Assembly: GCA_025351645.1 (NCBI GenBank)
Contig: JANXVN010000290.1
Location: 1-64,000, forward strand
DNA from: Ferruginibacter sp.
Lineage (GTDB): Bacteria > Bacteroidota > Bacteroidia > Chitinophagales > Chitinophagaceae
Direction: 5' to 3'
Length of the DNA stretch: 64,000 nt
Both the position numbers and the translations under genes were made by a program. The notes under the pieces were generated by a model. It had not been told where the DNA came from and did not search any database. It worked only from the letters and a program-made list of their open reading frames with translations. Shown piece by piece: positions 1-10,699 of the stretch. Numbering within the stretch: the stretch's first letter is position 1; each line of letters opens with the position of its first letter.

Positions 1-91
1 CAATGCCGTTAAGTTAAGGATTTATATGTTTGTCTTTACCTCACCCTAACCCTCTCCAAAGGAGAGGAAAGGTCTTAACTTAACGGCATTG
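1..91. repeat. 91-bp MITE-like element, copy 1; 18-bp perfect terminal inverted repeats (caatgccgttaagttaag ... cttaacttaacggcattg) and internal hairpin cctctcc-aaa-ggagagg
   Basis: Read directly; reverse complement matches 30852-30942 at 90/91 positions. Confidence 0.9.
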
Positions 92-588
92 AATTATAAA
101 CTTATAATTATTGGGTAAATTATTTAAAAATTGATAGTGCGCATTTTTAAACATTGCTAATGGCATTATAACTACTCAAAAATTTAATGGAAAAAGAAGA
201 TGTATTTATCAAATACGTTGCATAATTTTTGTTTGTTATACACCTAATTTATTGAAAGCAAGCTACAACTTTAAGTACTTGAAAATGTTAGTAATACTTC
301 GAGTTTGTTATAGTTTTTTTACTACTTATATCCATTAATTATATTTTATTAGTATAAATAAGCTTTAAAACAAACAATATTTTCTTTATAACAGTAAAAT
401 GTGCAGCTACAAATTTTATCATTATGCTTTCCAATAAAATAAATAGAAAGAATGCTTGAATTTATCTTTAAAAATGTTTAAAGAAAAAACAAATACCGTA
501 TTTTTATAATCAATATTAACCATCAAGCATTATTTGCAATAGCCCTATTTTATAACCACTATTTGTTTTTATCTTATATATAACACAT

Positions 589-1368
589 ATGCAACTAACT
601 CAGGCTCAAATACTCGCCTCAACCGGTTTTACAAATTATTCGGATGTTAAAAGATTAAAATTTATCCTCGATTCCTTACAGGAAAATATACCTGCAGGTG
701 GTAGTGTATTAGATGTAGGCTGCGGCAACGGTATAATTACCAAAAGCCTGGGCAAGGCTGGCTTTAATGTAAAAGGGATTGATATAAGCGAAAAAGCTAT
801 TGAAAAAGCAAGATCTGCCAACGACTTGCCAAATGTAAATTTTACCGTTGTAAGTGCTGAAGAATTAGCTGTAAGCCAGCAACGGTATGATTGTGTAATT
901 TGTAGCGAAGTATTGGAGCATTTAAACCAACCGCAAGATTTATTAAAAGTACTTTACCAATCTTTGGAAGAAAACGGCATTTTGGTGGTAACGGTACCAA
1001 ACGGGCAGGGGCCAAGAGAATTTTTTGTGACCCGCCCAATTATTACGCTGCAAAAGAAAAACAACTTACTTTGGAAATTTGTACAACAGCTTAAAACTGC
1101 CCTTGGTTATAGCGGCACTACGGTGCAGAGCGATGCAACCGACCTTACGCACATTCAATTTTTCACAAAAAAATCTTTGAATGCACTTGCTGAAGATAAT
1201 TTATTTCACATAAAAAAAATGGGCAAGACTAATTTTGTTGAAAATGTGTTCCCTTTTTCCTTTCTTACAAAGCGTAGTACTTTATTACAGAAATTAGACT
1301 GTATAATTGCAGATTTTTTGCCTTACAGCCTTAACAGCGGCTTTGTATCTGTATGGAAAAAAAAATAA
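589..1368 (+). CDS. class I SAM-dependent methyltransferase
   Basis: VLDVGCGNGIITKSLGKAGFNVKGIDIS motif I and CSEVLEHL. Confidence 0.85.
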   Translation: MQLTQAQILASTGFTNYSDVKRLKFILDSLQENIPAGGSVLDVGCGNGIITKSLGKAGFNVKGIDISEKAIEKARSANDLPNVNFTVVSAEELAVSQQRYDCVICSEVLEHLNQPQDLLKVLYQSLEENGILVVTVPNGQGPREFFVTRPIITLQKKNNLLWKFVQQLKTALGYSGTTVQSDATDLTHIQFFTKKSLNALAEDNLFHIKKMGKTNFVENVFPFSFLTKRSTLLQKLDCIIADFLPYSLNSGFVSVWKKK

Positions 1369-1395
1369 TAATTTAAAGATATTTTTTGAGGCAGG

Positions 1396-2571
1396 CTAAC
1401 TAACATTGCTATTGCCGCTGCTGGCTTTAAGCAGTTTTACCCCTAACAGTTTTAATAGCATCCATATAGCCAGAACAATCATAAATGGTTCTACAGGTAC
1501 GGTATATCTCGAAAAGGTTACTAAAAATGTGTGAATGATGGTTATAACAATAAAAGGGCTAATCAAAATCCATGCGCTAAAATGCTTCCTGTTTTGCCAC
1601 CAGCCTGCAAGCCCGAAAAATAATAAAAACAAATTTCCCGCGCCAATAATAAGCCTTGAAGCTTTGCCCCTGTTTCCTTCAGATGAAGAAGGTATACCCC
1701 ATAATTCAAAAAGATTAGCCATCCGTTCTTTTATGAACTGGGCCGGGCCTGCTTTAGCATGCCGAATATATTCTTTGAGTGCATCCCCATCAGTAACAAT
1801 TTCAGGATGTTTGTGTACATATTCATAATCTACATTATTGCCAGATGCAGTAACGGAGTACATAATATTTACTTTGCCGTGGCCCGAAATAGAAAATTTT
1901 CCGGTTTTGGAATAACAGTAAGAACCCAGCAGCAGCAAGGGTATTAAAACAGCAACAATAAGCCGTAAATTAAATTTTCGTTTCAATACCAATTCAAATA
2001 AAACTATTAAAACAAATACCATTAAGTATTCTGTACGGATAATAGCGGTTGCTGAAAAAAATAATCCTGATGCAATATATTGTTTACGCAAGTAGAAAAA
2101 GTAGGCCCCCGTTAAAAAAAAAGTAGTAGGTACTTCTGATGTTAGCCATCTAACCATATTTATCTGTGAAGGAAATATTGCAAGAAAAAAAACTGTGGCA
2201 AGCGCCAGTTTATTATTTTTAAATACTATTTTGCTAATAGTATAAACAAATAATAGGGTACCTGTCGCCATAAATATGTTTGTCCATAACAAAAAAGGCG
2301 ATATGTTTTTTCCAAAAATTACTTTCCCTAAAGCAATTATCAAAGGGTAGCCATTGGGAAAGTAATTGATATAACTACCGGTCAAAAGTGCGGCTGCCTG
2401 CTGAAAGTATTCGGGGGTATCTCTATGCACATGCGGAAGCTGGGTAAAAAAGGTTATGTACACCCTTAAAAAAAAGCCAATTGCAGTAATTAAAATAAGT
2501 ACCATTACTGCAGTTTTTTGGTGCATTTTGCCCTCGGCTTGAAAAATGGAATCCGCTTTTAATAAGTTCAA
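1396..2571 (-). CDS. multi-TM glycosyltransferase, ArnT/PMT (GT39-like) family
   Basis: HRDTPEYFQQA near the N-terminus and many TM segments; sits in the GT cluster. Confidence 0.6.
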   Translation of the reverse strand: MNLLKADSIFQAEGKMHQKTAVMVLILITAIGFFLRVYITFFTQLPHVHRDTPEYFQQAAALLTGSYINYFPNGYPLIIALGKVIFGKNISPFLLWTNIFMATGTLLFVYTISKIVFKNNKLALATVFFLAIFPSQINMVRWLTSEVPTTFFLTGAYFFYLRKQYIASGLFFSATAIIRTEYLMVFVLIVLFELVLKRKFNLRLIVAVLIPLLLLGSYCYSKTGKFSISGHGKVNIMYSVTASGNNVDYEYVHKHPEIVTDGDALKEYIRHAKAGPAQFIKERMANLFELWGIPSSSEGNRGKASRLIIGAGNLFLLFFGLAGWWQNRKHFSAWILISPFIVITIIHTFLVTFSRYTVPVEPFMIVLAIWMLLKLLGVKLLKASSGNSNVS

Positions 2572-2610
2572 TTTTTATAAATTTAAATGGCAGTAGTAGT
2601 ACCCCCGTTA

Positions 2611-3798
2611 TTAGCTATTATTAGATTCTTCACTATGCGCATGCATAGTGGCAACAGAAAATTGATTTGCCTTCCTGGCTTTAAACAGGGATAACACTTG
2701 TAAAAAAACAAACGTTGGAATGTGTACCAAGGCTTGATAGATCCGTTTATCAGTATCCGATTTTGCAAGGGCAATAAAAAAGCCTGTGGTAAAGCCCAAC
2801 AATACAATTACCCACGCAATGGCAATATTGATGTTTATAAAAATATTGGCAAACAGTAGCATAACAGACAAGCCCAATAATAAAAAAAGAGGTGGCCTTA
2901 TGATTATAAAACCAAAAACGAACCGATTTGAATTTAATTGTACAATGCCCTGCCACATTAGTTGTAGCCCAAAGCTAAAATACCTAAACCAGGTATTATT
3001 CCACCGTGCCCTTTGTTTTACCAGTTGATCGCGATGTGCTGTTTTTTCGTCGTACACAACAGCAGCTTCAGCAAATGCAATCCGGTATCCTTTGCTGATA
3101 ATTTCTTTCTGCAAAATTTTATCAAACCCGGCACCTGAATCCTGCACATGCTCCAAACATTCTTTATAAAGAGCAACTGTAAAAGCCATGCCAGAACCAG
3201 ATAACATGCTTGATGAGCCGATGTTGAATAAAATTTTACGGTTAAAAAAGAAATAATAAATTTCGTTGGCTGCATCGAGGCATGCGTAAGCTGTATTAAG
3301 ATTTTTGGCTTTGCGCACGCCTTGTACAGCTGAATACCCTGAATCAAATAATTTGTCGATATTGGTTAAAAAAGCGGGGTCAACGAGGTTGTCACTATCA
3401 ATTATTGTAAGCCTGTTATGGTTTCTTTTAAAATGGCTGATAGCATAAAAATGAGATTTCAACTGGTTTTGTAAAACTTCTTCCGGCTGCAGCAATACCA
3501 CCCGCTCATCCAAAAAATTATCCTTAAAGCTTGGGCAGTTATCGGCAATAATATAAATAATATAATTGGTGTAATGCAGGCTAAGTAAAGATTTTACAAC
3601 AAAGGTAATATTAGTAGCATCCTTATAAGCCGTAATCAGTATGGCATAATCGCCTTCTCCTTTAGGATGGCTTTCGCTATTAGCAGGCTTTTGCCTGATA
3701 ATTTTATAAACAACATAAGAAAAAATAGGGAACAAAATAATAACCGCCACAATAGCTTGAAATATTAACCAGGCTGTATAAATAAAATTTACCGGCAT
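2611..3798 (-). CDS. membrane glycosyltransferase family 2
   Basis: YAILITAYKDATNITFVVKSLL, IIDSDNLVDPAFL, RWNNTWFRYF, C-terminal TM segments. Confidence 0.8.
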   Translation of the reverse strand: MPVNFIYTAWLIFQAIVAVIILFPIFSYVVYKIIRQKPANSESHPKGEGDYAILITAYKDATNITFVVKSLLSLHYTNYIIYIIADNCPSFKDNFLDERVVLLQPEEVLQNQLKSHFYAISHFKRNHNRLTIIDSDNLVDPAFLTNIDKLFDSGYSAVQGVRKAKNLNTAYACLDAANEIYYFFFNRKILFNIGSSSMLSGSGMAFTVALYKECLEHVQDSGAGFDKILQKEIISKGYRIAFAEAAVVYDEKTAHRDQLVKQRARWNNTWFRYFSFGLQLMWQGIVQLNSNRFVFGFIIIRPPLFLLLGLSVMLLFANIFININIAIAWVIVLLGFTTGFFIALAKSDTDKRIYQALVHIPTFVFLQVLSLFKARKANQFSVATMHAHSEESNNS

Positions 3799-3813
3799 TA
3801 ATTATTTGAGTGT

Positions 3814-4977
3814 TTAATTAGCAATGCCTTCAGCAAAAAGCTTAAGCTTAATAGTTGTTACTGGTAAAAGGCCTTCATAAACCTTTTCAATTTTTTTTGT
3901 CATTTTAGCCGCATTAAAATTGGCGCTAACTGTTTTAAGGGCGTTATGTGACAATTTTTCTCTTAAACTTTTACTGCCTGCTAAATCAAGGATTGCTTTT
4001 GTTAGGTTGGCGACAAGGTTATCGGTTTCTATCAATAGACCGCTATAGTCATTTTTAACAATTTCCCGTGAGCCATCTACATTTGTGGCAATTACCGCTT
4101 TGCCCATGCTCATTGCCTCAATAAGCCCTATAGGCAAGCCTTCCCACAAAGATGGCAGCACAAAAATATCTGCTGCCGCAAGCAGGTCGGGCACATCCTG
4201 CCTAAAAGGCAAAAAACGGATATTATCTTCGATATGCTCTTTTTTAACAAGCTCGTTTGCCTGGCCTGTTTCATCGCCTTCCCCCACCATTAGCAATTGT
4301 AAGCCTGGGTGACTTTTTAAAGCTATTGCAAAAGCTTTTATAAGGCTTAAAGGTTGTTTGTGTGCAGTAAACCTAGCGATAAAAATAATAAGTATTGCCG
4401 AGTCGGTTACTTTAATTTCTTCCCGTATATTTTTAAAATTTTTACTTGGGTTAAATTTTTGCTGGTTAATGCCATTGTTGATTACAACAGCTTTTAATGA
4501 TTTAATTACAGCAGTGCCTGAAGCTCTGTTAGATTCAGAAACCGCAATATTTACATCGGCCCTGGAGGTTAAAAAATGTTCACATAAAATTTTTATTTTT
4601 TTTATGTAACGAGGCTGGTCGTCATGAAAAGACCATCCGTGTATTGAATAGATGATTGGTAAATTTAAAGACTTTGCTGCTTTAAAAACATTTGAGATAG
4701 CCCTTGTGCCATGGCAATGGACTACATCGATTTCTTCTTCAACCAATAGAGTAGCAACTTTTTTCCAAACCCTTAAATCAAAAGGCTTTTCTGATGGGAT
4801 TACATGAGTCGTAATATTCATGCCCATCAGCTTTTTTATCATCGGCCCATCTGTAAATGATAAAACAACAGGTTCGTAAATGTTTCTATCAATATTTTCA
4901 ACAAGGGTTAAAAGATGTGTTTCACCACCACCGATTTGCCCTTGCCTTATACATTGTAAAACTCTAATTTTTTTCAT
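3814..4977 (-). CDS. glycosyltransferase family 4 (GT-B)
   Basis: GGGETHLLTLV N-terminus and LPSLWEGLPIGLIEAMSMGKAVIATNVDGSREIV. Confidence 0.88.
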   Translation of the reverse strand: MKKIRVLQCIRQGQIGGGETHLLTLVENIDRNIYEPVVLSFTDGPMIKKLMGMNITTHVIPSEKPFDLRVWKKVATLLVEEEIDVVHCHGTRAISNVFKAAKSLNLPIIYSIHGWSFHDDQPRYIKKIKILCEHFLTSRADVNIAVSESNRASGTAVIKSLKAVVINNGINQQKFNPSKNFKNIREEIKVTDSAILIIFIARFTAHKQPLSLIKAFAIALKSHPGLQLLMVGEGDETGQANELVKKEHIEDNIRFLPFRQDVPDLLAAADIFVLPSLWEGLPIGLIEAMSMGKAVIATNVDGSREIVKNDYSGLLIETDNLVANLTKAILDLAGSKSLREKLSHNALKTVSANFNAAKMTKKIEKVYEGLLPVTTIKLKLFAEGIAN

Positions 4978-5141
4978 GAGTATAATTCTTAATAAGCCTC
5001 ACCTTAAGTAGTAGCACCCACTTGTAAATTCTTAGGCGATGAGAAAACAGTTTTTTACAAAGCGTTTTTTTTAATAAATTGTTAAGCCTCATTTTTAAAA
5101 TGCCAAAAGTTATTGCCACTAAAACAAAAAGGCAGGCTAGT

Positions 5142-6158
5142 TTATGCTACAGTTGCTTTTTCTTTTTTGCCCCATCCATCAGGCAACTTTTCTGTTATCT
5201 CTATATTATTAAATTCTTTACTGTGGCGGGCTCCAACTACCTTGGCCCATGCTGCCATTTTAGCTATGCCTTCTTTTAAAGACACGCCAGATTGTTGTCC
5301 AAATATTTCATGTGCTTTGCTGTGGTCGCTGTAAGCGTGCATTACTTCTTTACGGGCAGCCAGGTAATTAATAGTAGGCTGTACACCAAATTCATTTCCA
5401 ACCACCGTGGCTAGTTCATTTACAGTATAAGGTTTGTCGGCTCCAATATTAAATACTTCGTTGTATGCTTTTTCAATGTTTACACTATTAGCAATTGGTA
5501 TTGCAACATCATCAATGTAGCTAAACGCCCTTGTTTGTGTTCCATCACCAAATATGGTTAGCTTTTTGCCTTGCATAATCTGGTTCATAAAAATACCTAT
5601 CACATTGCGGTACTTATCGCCAATATTTTGGTTTTCGCCATACACATTATGGGGGCGAAAAATAACCGAGTTAAGCCCAAACATATGGTGTGCAGCACGC
5701 AGGTCTAATTCCACCGCATATTTGGATACGCCGTATGGATCTTCTGGCAATGGAGTCATCTCTTCCGTCATAGGAAGCTGCCCCTGGCCATACACTGCAA
5801 TGGAGGAAGTAAAAACAAAACACTTAACCTTTGTTTTAATTGATTCATTAATTAGATTAATACTGCCAATAAGGTTATTATTATAATTAAAATTCCGGAT
5901 AAAGTGAGAGAGGCCTTCTGCCGCATAAGCCGCCAGGTGGTACACGTAATCAAACTTATATTTTTCAAATAATTCCTGTACGAAATTTGCATCTGTTATA
6001 GAGCCTTCAATAAATATAGCGCCTTCAGGTATATGGTCTTCAAACCCTCCACTAAGGTCATCCAACACCACTACTTTGTGCCCCATACCAAGGCAGTGCC
6101 TTACTACATGAGAACCGATAAAACCTGCGCCACCAGTAACTAAAGAGATTTTCAACAT
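5142..6158 (-). CDS. NAD-dependent epimerase/dehydratase (UDP-glucose 4-epimerase-like)
   Basis: GGAGFIGSHVVRH, SSIAVYG, YGVSKYAVE motifs. Confidence 0.88.
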   Translation of the reverse strand: MLKISLVTGGAGFIGSHVVRHCLGMGHKVVVLDDLSGGFEDHIPEGAIFIEGSITDANFVQELFEKYKFDYVYHLAAYAAEGLSHFIRNFNYNNNLIGSINLINESIKTKVKCFVFTSSIAVYGQGQLPMTEEMTPLPEDPYGVSKYAVELDLRAAHHMFGLNSVIFRPHNVYGENQNIGDKYRNVIGIFMNQIMQGKKLTIFGDGTQTRAFSYIDDVAIPIANSVNIEKAYNEVFNIGADKPYTVNELATVVGNEFGVQPTINYLAARKEVMHAYSDHSKAHEIFGQQSGVSLKEGIAKMAAWAKVVGARHSKEFNNIEITEKLPDGWGKKEKATVA

Positions 6159-6185
6159 ATCTTTTTTTTAAGTTTTTATTTAAAA

Positions 6186-7157
6186 TTAAACCTGGGAATA
6201 CTTTGATCTGGTAAGGTTCCAGGTTATTCCTTTTATAAATGATTTTAGATGTTCTTTTTGCTTAGTGACTGCATATTTGGCTATGCTTTTTGGTGTTGAA
6301 ATAAAAATAAAAAAAGCTGAAAAGAACATAAATTGTAAAGCACTGGTGTTTCTGCGCATATATAAAATACGGTTCCTTGTGTGGTAGTAAACTTTTATCG
6401 CACTCTCCTTTCCCATTGTTACTGATTCTTTATGAAAGATCAGTCCTTTTGCCTGGTAAAAAATTGTGTAGCCTGCTTTTAGAATCCTTGCGCTCCAATC
6501 CCATTCTTCGTAATAAATAAAAAACTTTTCAGGAAACATGCCCACCTTTTTTATCACTTCTTTTTTAACCATCATAGCACAGCCATGCGCTCCATGGGTG
6601 TAACCGCTTTTATCATGCTGGCCTTTATCATCTTCTTTATGGCCAATGCCAGATGTCCTTCCGGTGTATAAATCTATAGGGTTAAAACCGGCGTATTGTA
6701 TCAAATTTGGGTTTTGATAAAAACGTATTTTAGGGCAAGTAACACCAATGGTAGCATCCAAATAAAAAGGTTCCAGTAAAGTATCCAACAAATTGGGTGT
6801 TACTTCCGTATCATTATTAACTATAAAAATATAATCGCCTTTAGCATGCCGCATCCCCCAATTGTTGCCACCTGTAAAGCCCAGGTTTGTATCAGACCTT
6901 AATACCCTTGTGTTTGGATAATTGCCTGCATCTATAGTTGCCGTAGGATCTACGTTGGAACACATATCGCATACAAGTACTTCATAATTTTTATACTCAA
7001 AATTCCGGGTACTTTCTAAAAATTCGCAAGTAACTTGTGTTTGGTTCCAGGTTAATGTTATAATTGAAACCAGTGGATTATCTTTTTTATAAGTTGTCAT
7101 TAAAAGTTGCAGTTTAGTTGAGGTGCTATTAAACATTCGCTTTTTGCTTAAGCGCAA
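6186..7157 (-). CDS. glycosyltransferase family 2 (rhamnosyltransferase-like)
   Basis: VSIITLTWNQTQVTCEFLEST, NLGFTGGNNWGMRHAKGDYIFIVNNDTEV, EEWDWSARI. Confidence 0.85.
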   Translation of the reverse strand: MRLSKKRMFNSTSTKLQLLMTTYKKDNPLVSIITLTWNQTQVTCEFLESTRNFEYKNYEVLVCDMCSNVDPTATIDAGNYPNTRVLRSDTNLGFTGGNNWGMRHAKGDYIFIVNNDTEVTPNLLDTLLEPFYLDATIGVTCPKIRFYQNPNLIQYAGFNPIDLYTGRTSGIGHKEDDKGQHDKSGYTHGAHGCAMMVKKEVIKKVGMFPEKFFIYYEEWDWSARILKAGYTIFYQAKGLIFHKESVTMGKESAIKVYYHTRNRILYMRRNTSALQFMFFSAFFIFISTPKSIAKYAVTKQKEHLKSFIKGITWNLTRSKYSQV

Positions 7158-8334
7158 AAGGAGTCCTTATCAGTATTTTTAAATCGCCGATGGTTGAGCG
7201 GTTTCGTGCATAATTTATATCCAGGGATATCCTTTCTTCGGTACTCATTTCGGGGTTGCCTCTTTTTGAAATTTGCCAAAGCCCCGTTATGCCAGCAGGC
7301 GCCATAAATCTTTCGGCCCATTCATTAGTGGTAAGTGTTGTTGCTTCATAAATAGGCAAAGGCCTGTTGCCCACAATACTCATATCGCCCTTAAGTACAT
7401 TAAATAACTGCGGCAACTCGTCAAGGCTGGTGTTTCGTAAAAACGCACCAATCTTAGTTACCCGCGGATCATTATTTATTTTAAAAAATTGCGCCTTGTC
7501 ACTGCCTGACGTATAAATATTTAGGTTTTTAAACTCATCCATCCGTTTATCGGCATCCACAATCATGGTCCTGAATTTGAAAAATTTAAATATCTTAAAA
7601 CCCACGCCAGCCCTTAATGAGCTATAAAAAATGGGCCCTTTAGATTCTAATTTAATGGCAATGGCTATTACAATAAAAACAGGCATCAAAAAAAGGATTG
7701 CTACAAATGCGAACAGCGCGTCAAACAAAAACATGATGCTACCTCGTTCATTTTTTTGTTGCCTTTTACTAACGGCTTCTACTACCTGTAAATTATGCTG
7801 TAGCTGTACATTTTTAAGGAATTTTGCTTTGTTGGTTAATTTCTTTAAATCTTTTTCAAGATGGACAACATCATCGACAAATTTTTGCACAAACAATATA
7901 TTTATTTGTTCTTTTTGGAGAAAACGATCACTGTAAAAAATAGGGATACCCTGGAGATTGTTACTCTTTAACCAACTTTTAAATAACATAAATTCGGAAA
8001 TTCTTAATGGGATGTCGATAACTATTAAATTGGGTGCAGCCGCATGGATCAACTTACTTTTTGCGTCAAAAAAATTGGAAACTACACTGCTCTGGTTTGT
8101 TGTGTCCCTTTCGTCAAAAGAAAGGGAAATACTATTGCTTATAAATAAAAAAACCTCGTCATTAGTTTGCGTAACCCTTATAAAATTTTTATTTCCCATT
8201 GCATCGGAACCTGCATCAGTTTTAAAACTTTCCCCGTTTATTAATAAGCTAAACTCATCCTTCAATAATTTAATTTCAAGTAATTCTTTTGAAATGATAC
8301 TTGATTTTATTGCTGTGTCTTTAGAATTGTTCAT
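7129..8334 (-). CDS. initiating sugar transferase (undecaprenyl-phosphate glycosyl-1-phosphate transferase) with receiver-like N-terminal region
   Basis: KFFKFRTMIVDAD, SLDELPQLFNVLKGDMSIVGNRPLP, APAGITGLWQISKRG; N-terminal half has PNLIVIDIPL..GIPIFYSDR..FVDDVV. Confidence 0.88.
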   Translation of the reverse strand: MNNSKDTAIKSSIISKELLEIKLLKDEFSLLINGESFKTDAGSDAMGNKNFIRVTQTNDEVFLFISNSISLSFDERDTTNQSSVVSNFFDAKSKLIHAAAPNLIVIDIPLRISEFMLFKSWLKSNNLQGIPIFYSDRFLQKEQINILFVQKFVDDVVHLEKDLKKLTNKAKFLKNVQLQHNLQVVEAVSKRQQKNERGSIMFLFDALFAFVAILFLMPVFIVIAIAIKLESKGPIFYSSLRAGVGFKIFKFFKFRTMIVDADKRMDEFKNLNIYTSGSDKAQFFKINNDPRVTKIGAFLRNTSLDELPQLFNVLKGDMSIVGNRPLPIYEATTLTTNEWAERFMAPAGITGLWQISKRGNPEMSTEERISLDINYARNRSTIGDLKILIRTPFALKQKANV

Positions 8335-8363
8335 AATAGTTAATTAAGGTTTTATTTCAATTT

Positions 8364-8834
8364 TTAACACCCAGGCTCCACGGGAGCAGCCAATGATAAA
8401 GCTCTGCCATGTACAATTGACATTTTTAAAAGGTCAGCTCTTTTTATAAACCATTCAGTATTTGCGCTATTTAAAATTGATTTCAAATAATCTGATAAGT
8501 AAACAGGATCGAACGGCTTAGTTAAATACAATACAGAGCCTAATTCTGCGGTATTAGCCACTAGCCCCTGGTCGTTAGAATTGGAGATTACTACCGTCTT
8601 TATATTGCTAAGTATTGAACTTGAATGAACATGTTCCAGCAGTGAGTAGTTTTCTGCGGTTACATCTGGAATGTCTAAAATAATAGCCTTTATGTTAAGG
8701 TTGGAATGCAAGTATTTAATTGCTTCAGCGCAGGAGTCTGCGCAAAGCACATTAAAATCATTACTTAAAACTGTATCGATCAAATAATTTAACGCATAAC
8801 AGTCTCCCACTATTAAGATTACTTTTTGTGCCAA
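8364..8834 (-). CDS. single-domain response-regulator receiver protein
   Basis: KVILIVGDCYALN, AIILDIPD, TVVISNSND, YLTKPFDP. Confidence 0.7.
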   Translation of the reverse strand: MAQKVILIVGDCYALNYLIDTVLSNDFNVLCADSCAEAIKYLHSNLNIKAIILDIPDVTAENYSLLEHVHSSSILSNIKTVVISNSNDQGLVANTAELGSVLYLTKPFDPVYLSDYLKSILNSANTEWFIKRADLLKMSIVHGRALSLAAPVEPGC

Positions 8835-9123
8835 GGGTTTAGAGTTTAGGGTTATAAAGAAACTAACCTATCATATTTACATTTAAAAAAATGCAAAACA
8901 TAACATGGCGTTTATGAAAAAAACGCATTGTAATTAAAAAGATAATTGGGGATTAAGCCACCCTGGATGGTGTACATTTTTATTAGGAAGAAGGATTAGA
9001 CTTGTGGTTGCTGCCTCGATTGTAAAAGTATTCAAAATATTTTAAAAACAAAATATATTTTTTTAAATCGATTTATAAAAATTGTAAAAAAATATTTTTT
9101 AAAGAAGTAAATGGGCAAATTAT

Positions 9124-10311
9124 TTAGCTTTTCCTTTTGGCTATTCCAAATAAAACAGATTGGGATTTAGTAAGGTAATTTTTAAATCCAATATACAAAG
9201 CAACATTCATAAATAAAAAATAATAGGGTACATACAATAATTTAATCTTTATATCCCTTAATGCTAGCTGCCATCCTATTACAGCCATCAAAAAGAATAC
9301 AGCCTGAAAAAAAAGCAAAAAAACATATATTTTTTCACCTGTTTTAACTGCTAAAAATAGATTAATAAAAAATATCGGGGGCAGTAATACAGGGCACACA
9401 ACCCAACGGGTCACCCTATGCGAAATATATTGAAATGAAAGTTTGCCCTATTGAAAATATTGAGCAACGACTTCAACATCCATACAGATTGCAAGCCTCC
9501 TGCACTAATCCTTATTTTTCTTTTTTGTTCCTCATAGATTGAAAAGGAAGGGGCTTCAGAAGCAACAGCTCCAGGTTTATAAACTACCGTATACCCTCGT
9601 TGACAAATCTTCATAGATAATATAAAGTTACCAGTAAAACCTTTACTGGTATGGGTTTAAAGAGTTTTGTGCGTATAGAAAACAATTTGCTGGGCGCCCC
9701 TTGTACGGTGTAAAAATTTTAATCCATCCTTTTTAAAAACGATTCGTATTTCCAGTAAAAGCCTTCCCCCAACCCCTGCGGCGCCAGCATCAGTATCGTT
9801 GGCTATTACTTTCATTTCCGCCGGCTACGGCCCAATATTTTCATCAGCATAATGCTTTATAATTTCCCTTATTACCTGTGGATTTATGTAGGTATTTCAA
9901 TCAGAAAAAACCATAAAAGGAGTTGTAATAAATTGCAAGGCCCAGTTTATAGCAGCAACCTTGCCCATCCTTTCAGCAGCATTGTGGAACACTTGTACGC
10001 GTTGATTAAAAGCGTAAATAATTTTTGGGCTTCATCGTTTGAGCCGTCTGTAACAAAAAATGATATTTAATTTAACAGCAGGATAATCTAGTGCTAACGA
10101 GTTGATGATTTTTTCTATTAAGATGGGCGCCTCTTTGTAAGCAGCAATTATTAAGGAAACAGCAGGTTCAAAATTTTCTCTATATAAAATTTCTTTTTTA
10201 CGAAAAGGATTTGAGCTTATATATTATAAATAACATAATACCATATCCGAGGTAACTATAAAAAACTATCAAAAGCGTAATCCAAAAAATTAGTTTTAAA
10301 GTTATCATCAT
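9124..10311 (-). pseudogene. glycosyltransferase family 2 pseudogene, multiply frameshifted
   Basis: Minus-strand reading in shifting frames: MMITLKLIFWITLLIVFYSYLGYG / FEPAVSLIIAAYKEAPILIEKIINSLALDYPAVKLNII / TDGSNDEAQ / GEGFYWKYESFLKRMD / VQGAPSKLFSIRT / MKICQRGYTVVYKPGAVASEAPSFSIYEEQKRKIRISAGG / FQYISHRVTRWVVCPVLLPP. Only fragments 9124-9414 and 9411-9614 appear in the ORF track. Confidence 0.85.
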
Positions 10312-10699
10312 AATGCTGTTTTGCCCCTAATACTGTTGTTTTTGGATAAGGCTGTACTTTGTGAAAGTAATATTTGTAGCGTAATTGCCGAATTAATTAA
10401 TTTTTAATTTATAGAGCCTTAAAAATGAAATAATTTTAAAATACAAAAAAACAATACATAAAAAGTTGTTGTTTTACAAGGTATTCAAAAAAAGATTTTT
10501 TTGGATCAGTTTTTTTATATACTCTTGCATTATACTATTCCATATCCCCATTCGAACCTCCGATTAACTTATATCCAAATTTTTTCTTTTAGAAACCTCT
10601 TTTTCTATTTATCTGATTACATCCAGTAATTGTTGATGTTGATATACACTCTAATTGAGTATATATTTAGCGTTAGCCTAAACTAGCAAAACAAAAAAA

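Noticed and set aside
92-588. Possible ncRNA in the 0.5 kb AT-rich leader before the methyltransferase
   Set aside because: No stable GC stem or recognisable motif seen; very AT-rich only
2583-3347. ORFs 2583-2807, 2750-2956 and 3018-3347 on the minus strand
   Set aside because: Alternate frames of the GT2 gene at 2611-3798
9852-10070. 72-aa plus-strand ORF
   Set aside because: Lies antisense within the GT2 pseudogene; no independent evidence
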